From contig JAQUHG010000008.1 in NCBI GenBank assembly GCA_028683735.1, forward strand, positions 1 to 32,125: a DNA stretch of 32,125 nt, read 5' to 3'. Source of the DNA: Tolumonas sp. (lineage in GTDB: Bacteria > Pseudomonadota > Gammaproteobacteria > Enterobacterales > Aeromonadaceae). Numbering within the stretch: position 1 is the stretch's first letter; the number at the start of each line of letters is the position of its first letter. Both the position numbers and the translations under genes were made by a program. Positions 17,212-21,781 of the stretch are shown here, piece by piece. Below the pieces are notes generated by a model. The model was given only the letters and a program-made list of their open reading frames with translations, made no database searches and had not been told where the DNA came from.

Positions 17212-17416
17212 AATTCACTACCTCATTAATTTCAAAATCAATTAACTTGAAGTTAATAACTTTTTCTATAGGCCAAACTACATAGTCTTTTCGGTTCTGG
17301 TATGAAGCTAATTCAAAATACTGCTTCCCGTAATGAAGCCGGCCTATTCTTTTTGAACCATCTTCATGCTGAATAACACAATCGGCATACGGCTCTGGAA
17401 GGTTGTTAACATCCAT
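17195..17416 (-). CDS. Phage hypothetical protein (73 aa)
   Basis: MDVNNLPEPYADCVIQHEDG, then SKRIGRLHYGKQYFELASYQ and a C-terminal NFKLIDFEINEVV. The short beta-rich N-terminus looks like an SH3-like or OB-like barrel, but no family is recognised. ATG 17416 overlaps the upstream stop (TGATG). It overlaps the next gene by 17 nt. Confidence 0.65.
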   Translation of the reverse strand: MDVNNLPEPYADCVIQHEDGSKRIGRLHYGKQYFELASYQNRKDYVVWPIEKVINFKLIDFEINEVVNYANIN

Positions 17417-17637
17417 CACGCACCAACCTTAACCACTGGCAGGAGAACTACTGGATGATTACCGGTTTCAATCACTTCACCGACCTTGAATCCGAAAGTT
17501 TGTGGCTTGGCCTGTTTTGCTGCGGTTTCCTGCATTTTGCGGAAGCGGCGTAATTTACGGCGGCGGGCTATCCAAGCGTGCATATCTGATGACATTGCAG
17601 GGACCAGCTCGCATATTGCGTTGAGTGTTTGTTTCAT
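17416..17637 (-). CDS. Basic phage protein (73 aa)
   Basis: The N-terminal half is strongly basic (WIARRRKLRRFRKMQETAAK) and the C-terminus is hydrophobic (HPVVLLPVVKVGA). The Arg-rich helix could bind nucleic acid. It is short and Arg-rich like N-type antiterminators, but it lies far down the operon; I would not call it N. GGAGG sits before ATG 17637. Confidence 0.65.
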   Translation of the reverse strand: MKQTLNAICELVPAMSSDMHAWIARRRKLRRFRKMQETAAKQAKPQTFGFKVGEVIETGNHPVVLLPVVKVGA

Positions 17638-17660
17638 ATAACCTCCAGAAAGGTTTTAAA

Positions 17661-17674
17661 GGATGTGGTGTCCG
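17661..17674 (-). repeat. 14-bp motif, left copy (inverted relative to 21070)
   Basis: Minus strand CGGACACCACATCC, identical to the plus-strand copy at 21070-21083. The 9-bp core GGACACCAC also occurs on the minus strand at 13793-13801 and 14930-14938, in each case just upstream of a gene start. Confidence 0.7.
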
Positions 17675-17687
17675 TTGAATCCGAAGA

Positions 17688-17724
17688 GGTCAGCGAAGGT
17701 GAGAGAGCGCTGGCCTTTTTTATT
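17688..17724 (+). terminator. Intrinsic terminator facing rightward, against the early operon
   Basis: The plus strand has GGTCAGCG (17688-17695), a 12-nt loop, CGCTGGCC (17708-17715) and TTTTTTATT. The 8-bp stem has one G-T pair. The T tract exists only for plus-strand transcription, yet every gene for about 3 kb on either side of it is on the minus strand. Confidence 0.7.
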
Positions 17725-17794
17725 GGGCGTAAATCAGGGGTATGGCGGTTATTGCGATGAACACGATGGCGACAATGATGATTGCCAACTTCAT
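17720..17794 (-). CDS. 24-residue hydrophobic membrane peptide
   Basis: The frame reads MKLAIIIVAIVFIAITAIPL then IYAQ, essentially one transmembrane helix with a single N-terminal Lys. The ATG overlaps the stop of the 53-codon gene (ATGA at 17791-17794), which supports translation by coupling. It is far below usual gene-calling limits. Single-helix phage peptides of this kind are often membrane-protein modulators, but nothing specific can be said here. It displaces an 87-codon open frame in the same region that looks like a shadow. Confidence 0.55.
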   Translation of the reverse strand: MKLAIIIVAIVFIAITAIPLIYAQ

Positions 17795-17952
17795 AGTGCA
17801 AACTCGCGTGCCAGCTCCATCTCTTCGCGCTTGGCTTCAATTTCACGCCAGTAGTGCTTTTTCGGTTTTTTAGCTGATAGGTTAGCAACCAGCTCAAGAA
17901 ACGGGACTGTGATTTTTACCCGTCGGGTTAATTCTTCTTTTCCTAGGTTCAT
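17791..17952 (-). CDS. Small charged phage protein (53 aa)
   Basis: MNLGKEELTRRVKITVPFLE, LVANLSAKKPKKHYWREIEA, KREEMELAREFAL. It is mostly helical and basic. GAGG precedes the ATG at 17952 by 5 nt and the next gene ends just upstream, so it fits the operon. Function unknown. Confidence 0.68.
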   Translation of the reverse strand: MNLGKEELTRRVKITVPFLELVANLSAKKPKKHYWREIEAKREEMELAREFAL

Positions 17953-17959
17953 GGCGACC

Positions 17960-18355
17960 TCACGCAGCTTCTTTGTTTAACTTCAGCGCTAATTCAGCAA
18001 CGCAATCCCGTCCGGCTTGTTTGTATGCTTCCGCTGCTGAGCCTGAATATTTTTCATCAACCGCTTGCTTGAATTTATCCAGAGTATCGAAGAAGCAACC
18101 TGCTGAGATTTTGAAATTGTTGCCACACCAAACAGCAAAGATTGTTCTGCTGGAATAACCGCAATTTTCGCGATAGGCGATATTAGAAATGCGCTTTGCA
18201 TCCAGGTCGAGGTAACCACTCACACTCAGGTTGTCTGGTAATGCGGTGATGCCGGTACAATCTTGCAGGTCGAGGTAACCACCCACACTCAGGTTGTCGC
18301 TGTCCAAGGTGAAATCAACGCCTTCGCGCTTAAGCAATTTAATAAATTCGTTCAT
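17960..18355 (-). CDS. Phage protein with 21-residue DNLSVGGYLDL repeats (131 aa)
   Basis: MNEFIKLLKREGVDFTLDSD is followed by two copies of DNLSV(G/S)GYLDL joined by QDCTGITALP, a leucine-rich-like ladder with a 21-residue period. A C-terminal helical region follows (FFDTLDKFKQAVDEKYSGSA). Such short ladders occur in variable copy number in enteric phage proteins and suggest a beta-solenoid fragment. The frame stays open upstream to 18442, but GGAG before ATG 18355 and a terminator hairpin at 18366-18390 in that extension favour the short start. Confidence 0.75.
   Translation of the reverse strand: MNEFIKLLKREGVDFTLDSDNLSVGGYLDLQDCTGITALPDNLSVSGYLDLDAKRISNIAYRENCGYSSRTIFAVWCGNNFKISAGCFFDTLDKFKQAVDEKYSGSAAEAYKQAGRDCVAELALKLNKEAA
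18203..18298 (-). repeat. Two 33-bp direct repeats inside the ladder gene
   Basis: Units 18203-18235 and 18266-18298 differ at one base, with a 63-bp period that keeps the reading frame. They encode the two DNLSV(G/S)GYLDL ladder units. The near identity at DNA level suggests recent duplication or continuing copy-number change. Confidence 0.9.
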
Positions 18356-18365
18356 CGGGATCTCC

Positions 18366-18390
18366 AAAAAGAAGCCCGGACGAACCGGGC
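18366..18390 (-). terminator. Intrinsic terminator or attenuator in the leftward leader
   Basis: On the minus strand GCCCGG-TTCGT-CCGGGC (18390-18374) is followed by TTCTTTTT, directly before the GGAG ribosome site of the ladder gene at 18355. It lies about 670 nt downstream of the proposed PL and before almost the whole leftward operon, so full operon expression would need read-through. Confidence 0.72.
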
Positions 18391-18429
18391 AAAACACATG
18401 GGATAAAACTGGTTGATAGGTACGATCTA

Positions 18430-18502
18430 TCTGAAGGCGCACTAATGACCGGCCTTGATCGGCTTAAAATCAACTACCGGATAATGTCAGTGCGCTTTCA
18501 GA
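18430..18502 (-). ncRNA. Candidate structured RNA: nested stem-loop in the leftward leader
   Basis: Arms 18430-18443 and 18489-18502 are a 14-bp inverted repeat with one mismatch (TCTGAAaGCGCACT with AGTGCGCcTTCAGA on the minus strand). Inside are CCGG/CCGG (18449-18452, 18477-18480) and TTGAT/ATCAA (18455-18459, 18469-18473), all coaxial. The surrounding 18356-18857 stretch has no convincing gene. It holds further hairpins at 18599-18613 (CCCTC/GAGGG), 18617-18635 (GTTGTG/CACAAC) and 18673-18697 (AACTATT/AATAGTT), and an AAGGC/GCCTT stem near 18514-18533. Whether this is a stable RNA, an antitermination element or a relic is not known. Confidence 0.45.
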
Positions 18503-18857
18503 TAAGGCCTGTTGCCAAGCCTTTTCGTATAACCATTTTCTAACGTCACTAAAGAGCCTTAGGCAGAGCCTCACTGCCGCAGTATTTTCTATTTCGCCCC
18601 CTCTGGCCGAGGGAGTGTTGTGCTACGAACACAACGGCGGATTGCCATCACTTGAAGCGTTGCAGGCATTCGAACTATTCGGTAATCCCTAATAGTTGCA
18701 ATGACAATCCCCGTTACATTCATTACTCCGCTTGTCTCACCATAACCTCGGCGTCTCGTTTTCTTGTCTCGGCATGTGCTACAGGTCGGTTAGTAGGCCA
18801 CGGCAGTTTTTCTGCTGACGGTTGGCTATGACTTAACAAGCGGCATTACCCAAATTC

Positions 18858-19046
18858 TTAAAGAACAGCGAAATTCAGGTTGAGTTTTCCCGCGTCAAGA
18901 AATCCGAAGATTTGACGGAAGGTTTCAATCTGTCGCGGGGTAAGGGAAAGCTCTCTGATCCAGCTTTGCATTACATCGCGTGTCGCCTGCGTGTCACGGT
19001 CGCCACCGGGTTTGTTTCTCGCTGCACTCTGTGCTGCTGTTGGCAC
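18858..19046 (-). CDS. Short leftward-operon protein at the N position (up to 62 aa)
   Basis: Frame from GTG 19046: PTAAQSAARNKPGGDRDTQA, TRDVMQSWIRELSLTPRQIE, TFRQIFGFLDAGKLNLNFAV. The C-terminal half is convincingly helical. The GTG has no ribosome site, and if PL is right the leader would be only about 12 nt, so the real start may be internal (ATG at 18971) or the message nearly leaderless. It is the first gene after PL, where lambda has N, but it is not clearly Arg-rich and I do not call it N. Confidence 0.5.
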   Translation of the reverse strand: MPTAAQSAARNKPGGDRDTQATRDVMQSWIRELSLTPRQIETFRQIFGFLDAGKLNLNFAVL

Positions 19047-19064
19047 AACGTGCCGATGTGATAG

Positions 19065-19093
19065 AGATTAGAAAACTAAACCTCGCTCGTCAA
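19065..19093 (-). promoter_or_regulatory. Leftward early promoter PL
   Basis: On the minus strand TTGACG (19093-19088), an exact 17-bp spacer and TAATCT (19070-19065) form a strong sigma-70 promoter reading into the 62-codon gene and the recET operon. Operator-like site OL1 (19066-19081) overlaps the -10 and the spacer. Confidence 0.78.
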
Positions 19094-19140
19094 TAAAAAA
19101 GATCAAAAAACTAAACTTATTTTTGTTCATTTTTCTAAGC
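19066..19140. promoter_or_regulatory. Left operator cluster (OL), three sites
   Basis: Three 16-bp sites related to those at PR: minus GTTTAGTTTTCTAATC at 19066-19081, minus GTTTAGTTTTTTGATC at 19101-19116, and a weaker plus-strand GTTCATTTTTCTAAGC at 19125-19140. Together with OR they share G-TT-AGTT-TCT-A-C. They flank and overlap PL, so CI and Cro probably bind here. No gene lies in 19047-19232. Confidence 0.68.
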
Positions 19141-19190
19141 GATGATTTTTACTGGGATTTATTTGTGTTGAGATGTGATATTTCAGATAC

Positions 19191-19216
19191 AAAAAAGGCC
19201 GCCGAACGGCAGCCTT
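19191..19216 (-). terminator. Intrinsic terminator ending the cI operon
   Basis: On the minus strand AAGGCTGCCG-TT-CGGCGGCCTT is followed by TTTT. The ten-pair stem contains one G-T pair. It lies 17 nt after the lipoprotein stop and before PL, separating the cI-led operon from the early leftward transcript. Confidence 0.88.
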
Positions 19217-19232
19217 GACAGGTCGGGATAGT

Positions 19233-19529
19233 TTACTTTGAGCATCGATACGCATTACCGCTTACTGAGGCGGTCATTCCGCCACTCACAGAACTCCAAA
19301 CGATGTGTGTTGCGCCAGCGCTTGCAGCTTGAGATTTAGCCTCATTCTTTGCACTTGATACACCTTGAGAGGCAAATAAACCGCCAACACCAGACGTTCC
19401 GCTTACTGATTCAACAAAGACGCAGGACTTAACCATGTTTTCGTCGGCATCAAGAACTGCATATTTAGGTGATGCGGCGCAACCTGACAGAATGGATAAA
19501 TAAGCAACTAATGCAAATCGAAGGCTCAT
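19233..19529 (-). CDS. Prophage lipoprotein, DUF4156-like (98 aa)
   Basis: MSLRFALVAYLSILSGCAAS has a hydrophobic signal and the lipobox LSGC, so lipidation at Cys17 is predicted. The mature part has DADENMVKSCVFVESVSGTS, a Gly/Ser-rich loop, AKSQAASAGATHIVWSSVSG and NAYRCSK. The layout (one early Cys, AAxxGATHxV, C-terminal YRC) resembles DUF4156 lipoproteins. The frame is open upstream to 19622 but overlaps the exported-peptide gene there. ATG 19529 follows the previous stop with one base between (TAA-A-ATG). It lies in the cI operon, so expression in the lysogen is expected. Confidence 0.82.
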   Translation of the reverse strand: MSLRFALVAYLSILSGCAASPKYAVLDADENMVKSCVFVESVSGTSGVGGLFASQGVSSAKNEAKSQAASAGATHIVWSSVSGGMTASVSGNAYRCSK

Positions 19530-19530
19530 T

Positions 19531-19683
19531 TTAATCACCGCCTGGGCGAGAATCTGAAGAACGGCCACCACAACGAGAGCCATCGGCGGCGGTATCTGAA
19601 TCATGCTGGCAATTCCCAGCAAAAACAGAAGAACTAACCGATATAGACAGTAAAGCCATGAATACTAAAGTTAGTTTTTTCAT
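19531..19683 (-). CDS. Small exported Cys-pair peptide (50 aa)
   Basis: MKKLTLVFMALLSISVSSSV then FAGNCQHDSDTAADGSRCGG, ending SDSRPGGD. Residues 1-22 are a good Sec signal peptide with a cut after VFA. The mature peptide is about 28 residues with two Cys (likely one disulphide) and the motif C-x8-DGSRCGGR, followed by a basic/Gly tail. I recall similar short 'DGSRCGGR' peptides in enterobacterial genomes, function unknown. AGAGG precedes the ATG. It sits between the membrane protein and the lipoprotein in the cI operon. Confidence 0.82.
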   Translation of the reverse strand: MKKLTLVFMALLSISVSSSVFAGNCQHDSDTAADGSRCGGRSSDSRPGGD

Positions 19684-19691
19684 ATTTACCT

Positions 19692-20057
19692 CTAAATGTA
19701 AGAAAATAGCGCCTTTAACGATAAGGCTTGAAAAATAAGATGCATTAATCCAAACACCAATAGAGCTTTTGCTGTCACCTTAAATATTTTGTGTCCATTG
19801 TATGAAATGCACGATCTCCATGTGCCAACAAAAGTAATATATCTCCACCACAAAACAAAAATAGCCGTAATAAGTAGTGGGAATACGTTACCAGTAGCAA
19901 CGGTAAAGTCTTTAGCTATTGCCAGTATTGCTAACATTATAAGGTTCGATAAAAAAGCAAATAACCAAAATGATTTAGCGAGGCCATAATCACCATTTAA
20001 CAGTTTGGTATAAAAAAACTTACTTTTATTAACGCTTTCATCTTCTAGGTATTCCAT
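19692..20057 (-). CDS. Integral membrane protein downstream of cI (121 aa)
   Basis: After a hydrophilic N-terminus (MEYLEDESVNKSKFFYTKLL) come three hydrophobic segments at roughly residues 29-48, 57-76 and 94-115. The motif FVGTWRSCISYNGHKIFKVT between the second and third (GxWRSxxxYxGxxxxxxxA) occurs in a widespread proteobacterial inner-membrane family of unknown function. It starts 7 nt after the cI stop, with the ribosome site formed by the cI end (AGGTGATGA), so it is translated from the cI message. Confidence 0.82.
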   Translation of the reverse strand: MEYLEDESVNKSKFFYTKLLNGDYGLAKSFWLFAFLSNLIMLAILAIAKDFTVATGNVFPLLITAIFVLWWRYITFVGTWRSCISYNGHKIFKVTAKALLVFGLMHLIFQALSLKALFSYI

Positions 20058-20064
20058 TCATCAC

Positions 20065-20739
20065 CTACAGCTTAATTGTTGCTTCCAGTGCGACCGCAAT
20101 GATCCTACATCCTTCGTTAATCGGAATTGTAGGGTATTTGGGATTTAGTGGGTTCAGGTACATATTTGGACCATCCTTCACAAACTCTTTTATCGTAGCT
20201 TCATTTGATCCTTCAAGCATCGCAACAACAATCCTTCTATTTAGTTGACTCGGATCAAATACGGGGTCAACAACCACCCTCGCACCATCCGGGATGCTTC
20301 GTTTGTCCAATGGGTTATGCATGCTGTCACCGCGAACATCAAGCGCAAAAGCGTGACTTGAAACGTTGGCAGAGGTTTCCATCCATGTAGTGCAGTTAAT
20401 TGATGGATCATCACAGCCAACATCTGACCACATACCCGCTTGAACCCAAGAAATGACGGGTATTTTTTTGCTTACTAAGTTGTGGTAGGGCAAAACTAGC
20501 TCACCAGTAGCCGCGACCATGACATTTCTGGAATCTTTATCGCCTTTCCCAGTTTCTAGCCACACAGTATTTGTTCTTAGGATATTGGCTAGTCTTTCCA
20601 TATCCTTCGGTTTGTTTAGATTACTTTCCCACTGAGATACAGTCCCTTTGCTGTCATAGCCCATCAATTCAGCAACCACACGCTGACTCAAGCCCATTTC
20701 AGTTCTTAATTTTTTAATTCTCGAGCCACGAGTTTCCAT
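20065..20739 (-). CDS. cI: CI-type repressor (XRE HTH + S24 peptidase)
   Basis: A 224-residue protein. The N-terminal HTH (RIKKLRTEMGLSQRVVAELM, then GTVSQWESN) binds operators. The C-terminal LexA/CI-like domain has the cleavage site VQAGMW (Ala101-Gly102), nucleophile Ser139 in DVRGDSMHNP and general-base Lys184 in EATIKEF. It should hold the prophage silent and self-cleave with RecA* after DNA damage. An upstream extension to 20808 would cross the operators. AGGTG 5 nt before ATG 20739 decides the start. It heads the operon with the three envelope genes. Confidence 0.94.
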   Translation of the reverse strand: METRGSRIKKLRTEMGLSQRVVAELMGYDSKGTVSQWESNLNKPKDMERLANILRTNTVWLETGKGDKDSRNVMVAATGELVLPYHNLVSKKIPVISWVQAGMWSDVGCDDPSINCTTWMETSANVSSHAFALDVRGDSMHNPLDKRSIPDGARVVVDPVFDPSQLNRRIVVAMLEGSNEATIKEFVKDGPNMYLNPLNPKYPTIPINEGCRIIAVALEATIKL

Positions 20740-20765
20740 GTGAGCACCTGCGTAACAAATATGAA

Positions 20766-20831
20766 GTTTAGTTATCTTAACTTGTGTTGATATCAGATAA
20801 CTGATCATCTACACTGTTTAGAAAAGTGACC
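20766..20831. promoter_or_regulatory. Right operator cluster (OR), three sites at 25-bp spacing
   Basis: Site 1, plus GTTTAGTTATCTTAAC at 20766-20781. Site 2, minus GATCAGTTATCTGATA at 20791-20806, nearly a perfect dyad (ATCAG-TTAT-CTGAT). Site 3, a weaker plus GTTTAGAAAAGTGACC at 20816-20831. Centres at 20773.5, 20798.5 and 20823.5 are exactly 25 bp apart. The first two closely match the OL sites. Confidence 0.7.
20787..20815 (+). promoter_or_regulatory. Rightward early promoter PR
   Basis: TTGATA (20787-20792), a 17-bp spacer and TACACT (20810-20815), reading into cro. OR site 2 occupies the spacer, so bound repressor would block RNA polymerase. PRM for cI should lie on the opposite strand near OR site 1; I could not identify convincing hexamers for it. 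Confidence 0.78.
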
Positions 20832-20846
20832 AAAGGGCGAAATATT

Positions 20847-21059
20847 ATGGCTCCACCAAGAAAAATGACCGCTAGAAAATCTGATGTTATCGGCTTTTTT
20901 GGCGGAACGATTAAAACAGCTCTGGCCTTTGGCATTTCCAAAGGAGCCGTAAGCCAGTGGCCTGATCTCATCCCTGAAAACAGAGCAAGACAACTTACTG
21001 AGGTGACGGGCGGAAAGCTCACCCCGTTCCCGGTGGAAACCAGCAGCGAAGCTGCATAA
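20847..21059 (+). CDS. cro: Cro/DicC-like transcriptional regulator
   Basis: A 70-residue protein. KSDVIGFFGGTIKTALAFGI then SKGAVSQWPDLIPENRARQL is the YdaS/Cro HTH pattern (KSDVIxxFG..xxTAxALGISKxAVSQW), and the C-terminus follows TGGKLTPF. It is the first gene of the PR transcript, divergent from cI, and should repress from the same operators in the lytic state. AAAGGG lies before ATG 20847. An alternative ATG 13 codons later (MTARKSDVI) would also give a family-typical N-terminus. Confidence 0.88.
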   Translation: MAPPRKMTARKSDVIGFFGGTIKTALAFGISKGAVSQWPDLIPENRARQLTEVTGGKLTPFPVETSSEAA

Positions 21060-21069
21060 CAAAACAAGT

Positions 21070-21083
21070 CGGACACCACATCC
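21070..21083 (+). repeat. 14-bp motif, right copy (inverted relative to 17661)
   Basis: CGGACACCACATCC starts 11 nt after the cro stop, in the leader of the next gene. It is identical to the minus-strand copy in the leftward operon. It would be transcribed in the same sense in both early transcripts. Confidence 0.7.
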
Positions 21084-21099
21084 AATAGAGGTAGTACCC

Positions 21100-21342
21100 A
21101 TGCAAGCATCACGAAAAGTAGAAGGCCCACGAGTAAGAGAGTCAGCGCCATTCATTGCGTTGCTGAATAACGCTTGTTTCTCGCTGAATTCAAACCCGAA
21201 CGCCGGAACGCCGCTGTTGTTAAAAATGGCGTTAAGAAAGATCCGCGATGATGACCCCGATGAGTTTTCTCGCATTGTACGAAGTGCTGCGCGTGATGCA
21301 GGGGTTAGTACCGCAGACGTGATCCAAACAATCAACGATTGA
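21100..21342 (+). CDS. Phage early protein after cro (80 aa)
   Basis: MQASRKVEGPRVRESAPFIA, LLNNACFSLNSNPNAGTPLL, KMALRKIRDDDPDEFSRIVR, ending GVSTADVIQTIND. It is helical, with a DDDPDEFxRIVRxAARDAG segment. It occupies the position of cII in lambda but I see no CII-type HTH, so no function is assigned. AGAGGTAG is well placed before ATG 21100. Confidence 0.72.
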   Translation: MQASRKVEGPRVRESAPFIALLNNACFSLNSNPNAGTPLLLKMALRKIRDDDPDEFSRIVRSAARDAGVSTADVIQTIND

Positions 21343-21364
21343 TAACCAATAAGGCCACTAGCCA

Positions 21365-21535
21365 ATGAATAGCGTGGATAAGACAGATAAAGAACAACGA
21401 ATACTGGAAGCACTATCAAGACACCTTTCCGGCTCTGGAGACCTTAAGCAAAAGCTTAACAGACCGCTTCTGAGTCGCATGTGCCAACCAATTGTTTCTA
21501 TGGGTTTTGTGCCAACAAGTAAAACGTTGCAGTAA
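21365..21535 (+). CDS. Small phage protein (56 aa)
   Basis: MNSVDKTDKEQRILEALSRH, LSGSGDLKQKLNRPLLSRMC, then QPIVSMGFVPTSKTLQ. It is basic with a helical N-terminus. The AAGG ribosome site is about 10 nt from the ATG, which is wide. The frame fills the gap between two better genes on the same strand and ends before a hairpin; no motif is recognised. Confidence 0.55.
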   Translation: MNSVDKTDKEQRILEALSRHLSGSGDLKQKLNRPLLSRMCQPIVSMGFVPTSKTLQ

Positions 21536-21542
21536 TAAAAAA

Positions 21543-21616
21543 GCCCCGGCGCTGTTACAGCAGCCCGAGGCGTGAATTCAAATGATAGCCACATAGGAAT
21601 TAACCAAATGATAGCC
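21543..21616 (+). promoter_or_regulatory. Leader hairpin and duplicated start region before the 57-codon gene
   Basis: 21543-21571 folds as an interrupted hairpin (GCC/GGC, CGG/CCG, then GCTG-TTA-CAGC) without a T tract. The 12-mer CAAATGATAGCC is repeated at 21579-21590 and 21605-21616. The second copy holds the gene's ATG (21608). The first copy opens a 4-codon frame, ATG ATA GCC ACA TAG (21582-21596), whose stop runs into the gene's AGGAA site. Confidence 0.5.
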
Positions 21617-21781
21617 CCAACAAGCGACCCAATCAAGTTACACAAAGACCTTGTGCCAATCTGGATGCAGTTAAACGGCTTCCAGCAAGTGCGCAATCAA
21701 TGGATCAGCAAATCAAGAGCCGTTCTGGTTACTCCGTTGCTGAATGACAAAGTTTTAATTCAGGTAGGAGTGCCAGCATGA
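21608..21781 (+). CDS. Small phage protein (57 aa)
   Basis: MIAPTSDPIKLHKDLVPIWM, QLNGFQQVRNQWISKSRAVL, VTPLLNDKVLIQVGVPA. It looks like a small alpha/beta protein and is not recognised. AGGAA precedes the ATG. A longer in-frame GTG at 21572 would run through the duplicated leader and lacks a ribosome site. The stop overlaps the HNH gene start (ATGA at 21778-21781). Confidence 0.68.
   Translation: MIAPTSDPIKLHKDLVPIWMQLNGFQQVRNQWISKSRAVLVTPLLNDKVLIQVGVPA

Noticed and set aside
17416..17637. N-type antiterminator
   Set aside because: The Arg-rich helix is suggestive, but the gene lies downstream of the leader terminator and no boxB-like hairpin pair was found.
17634..17897. 87-codon minus-strand ORF
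   Set aside because: Low-complexity His/Arg/Ser content and no ribosome site; it overlaps the better-supported 53- and 24-codon genes in another frame.
18356..18442. Upstream extension of the ladder gene from GTG 18442
   Set aside because: It would run through the terminator hairpin at 18366-18390, and a clear GGAG precedes ATG 18355.
20740..20808. Longer cI start at 20808
   Set aside because: The extension covers the OR sites and PR, and the family HTH begins at ATG 20739.
21100..21342. CII homologue
   Set aside because: The position fits but there is no CII-like HTH sequence.
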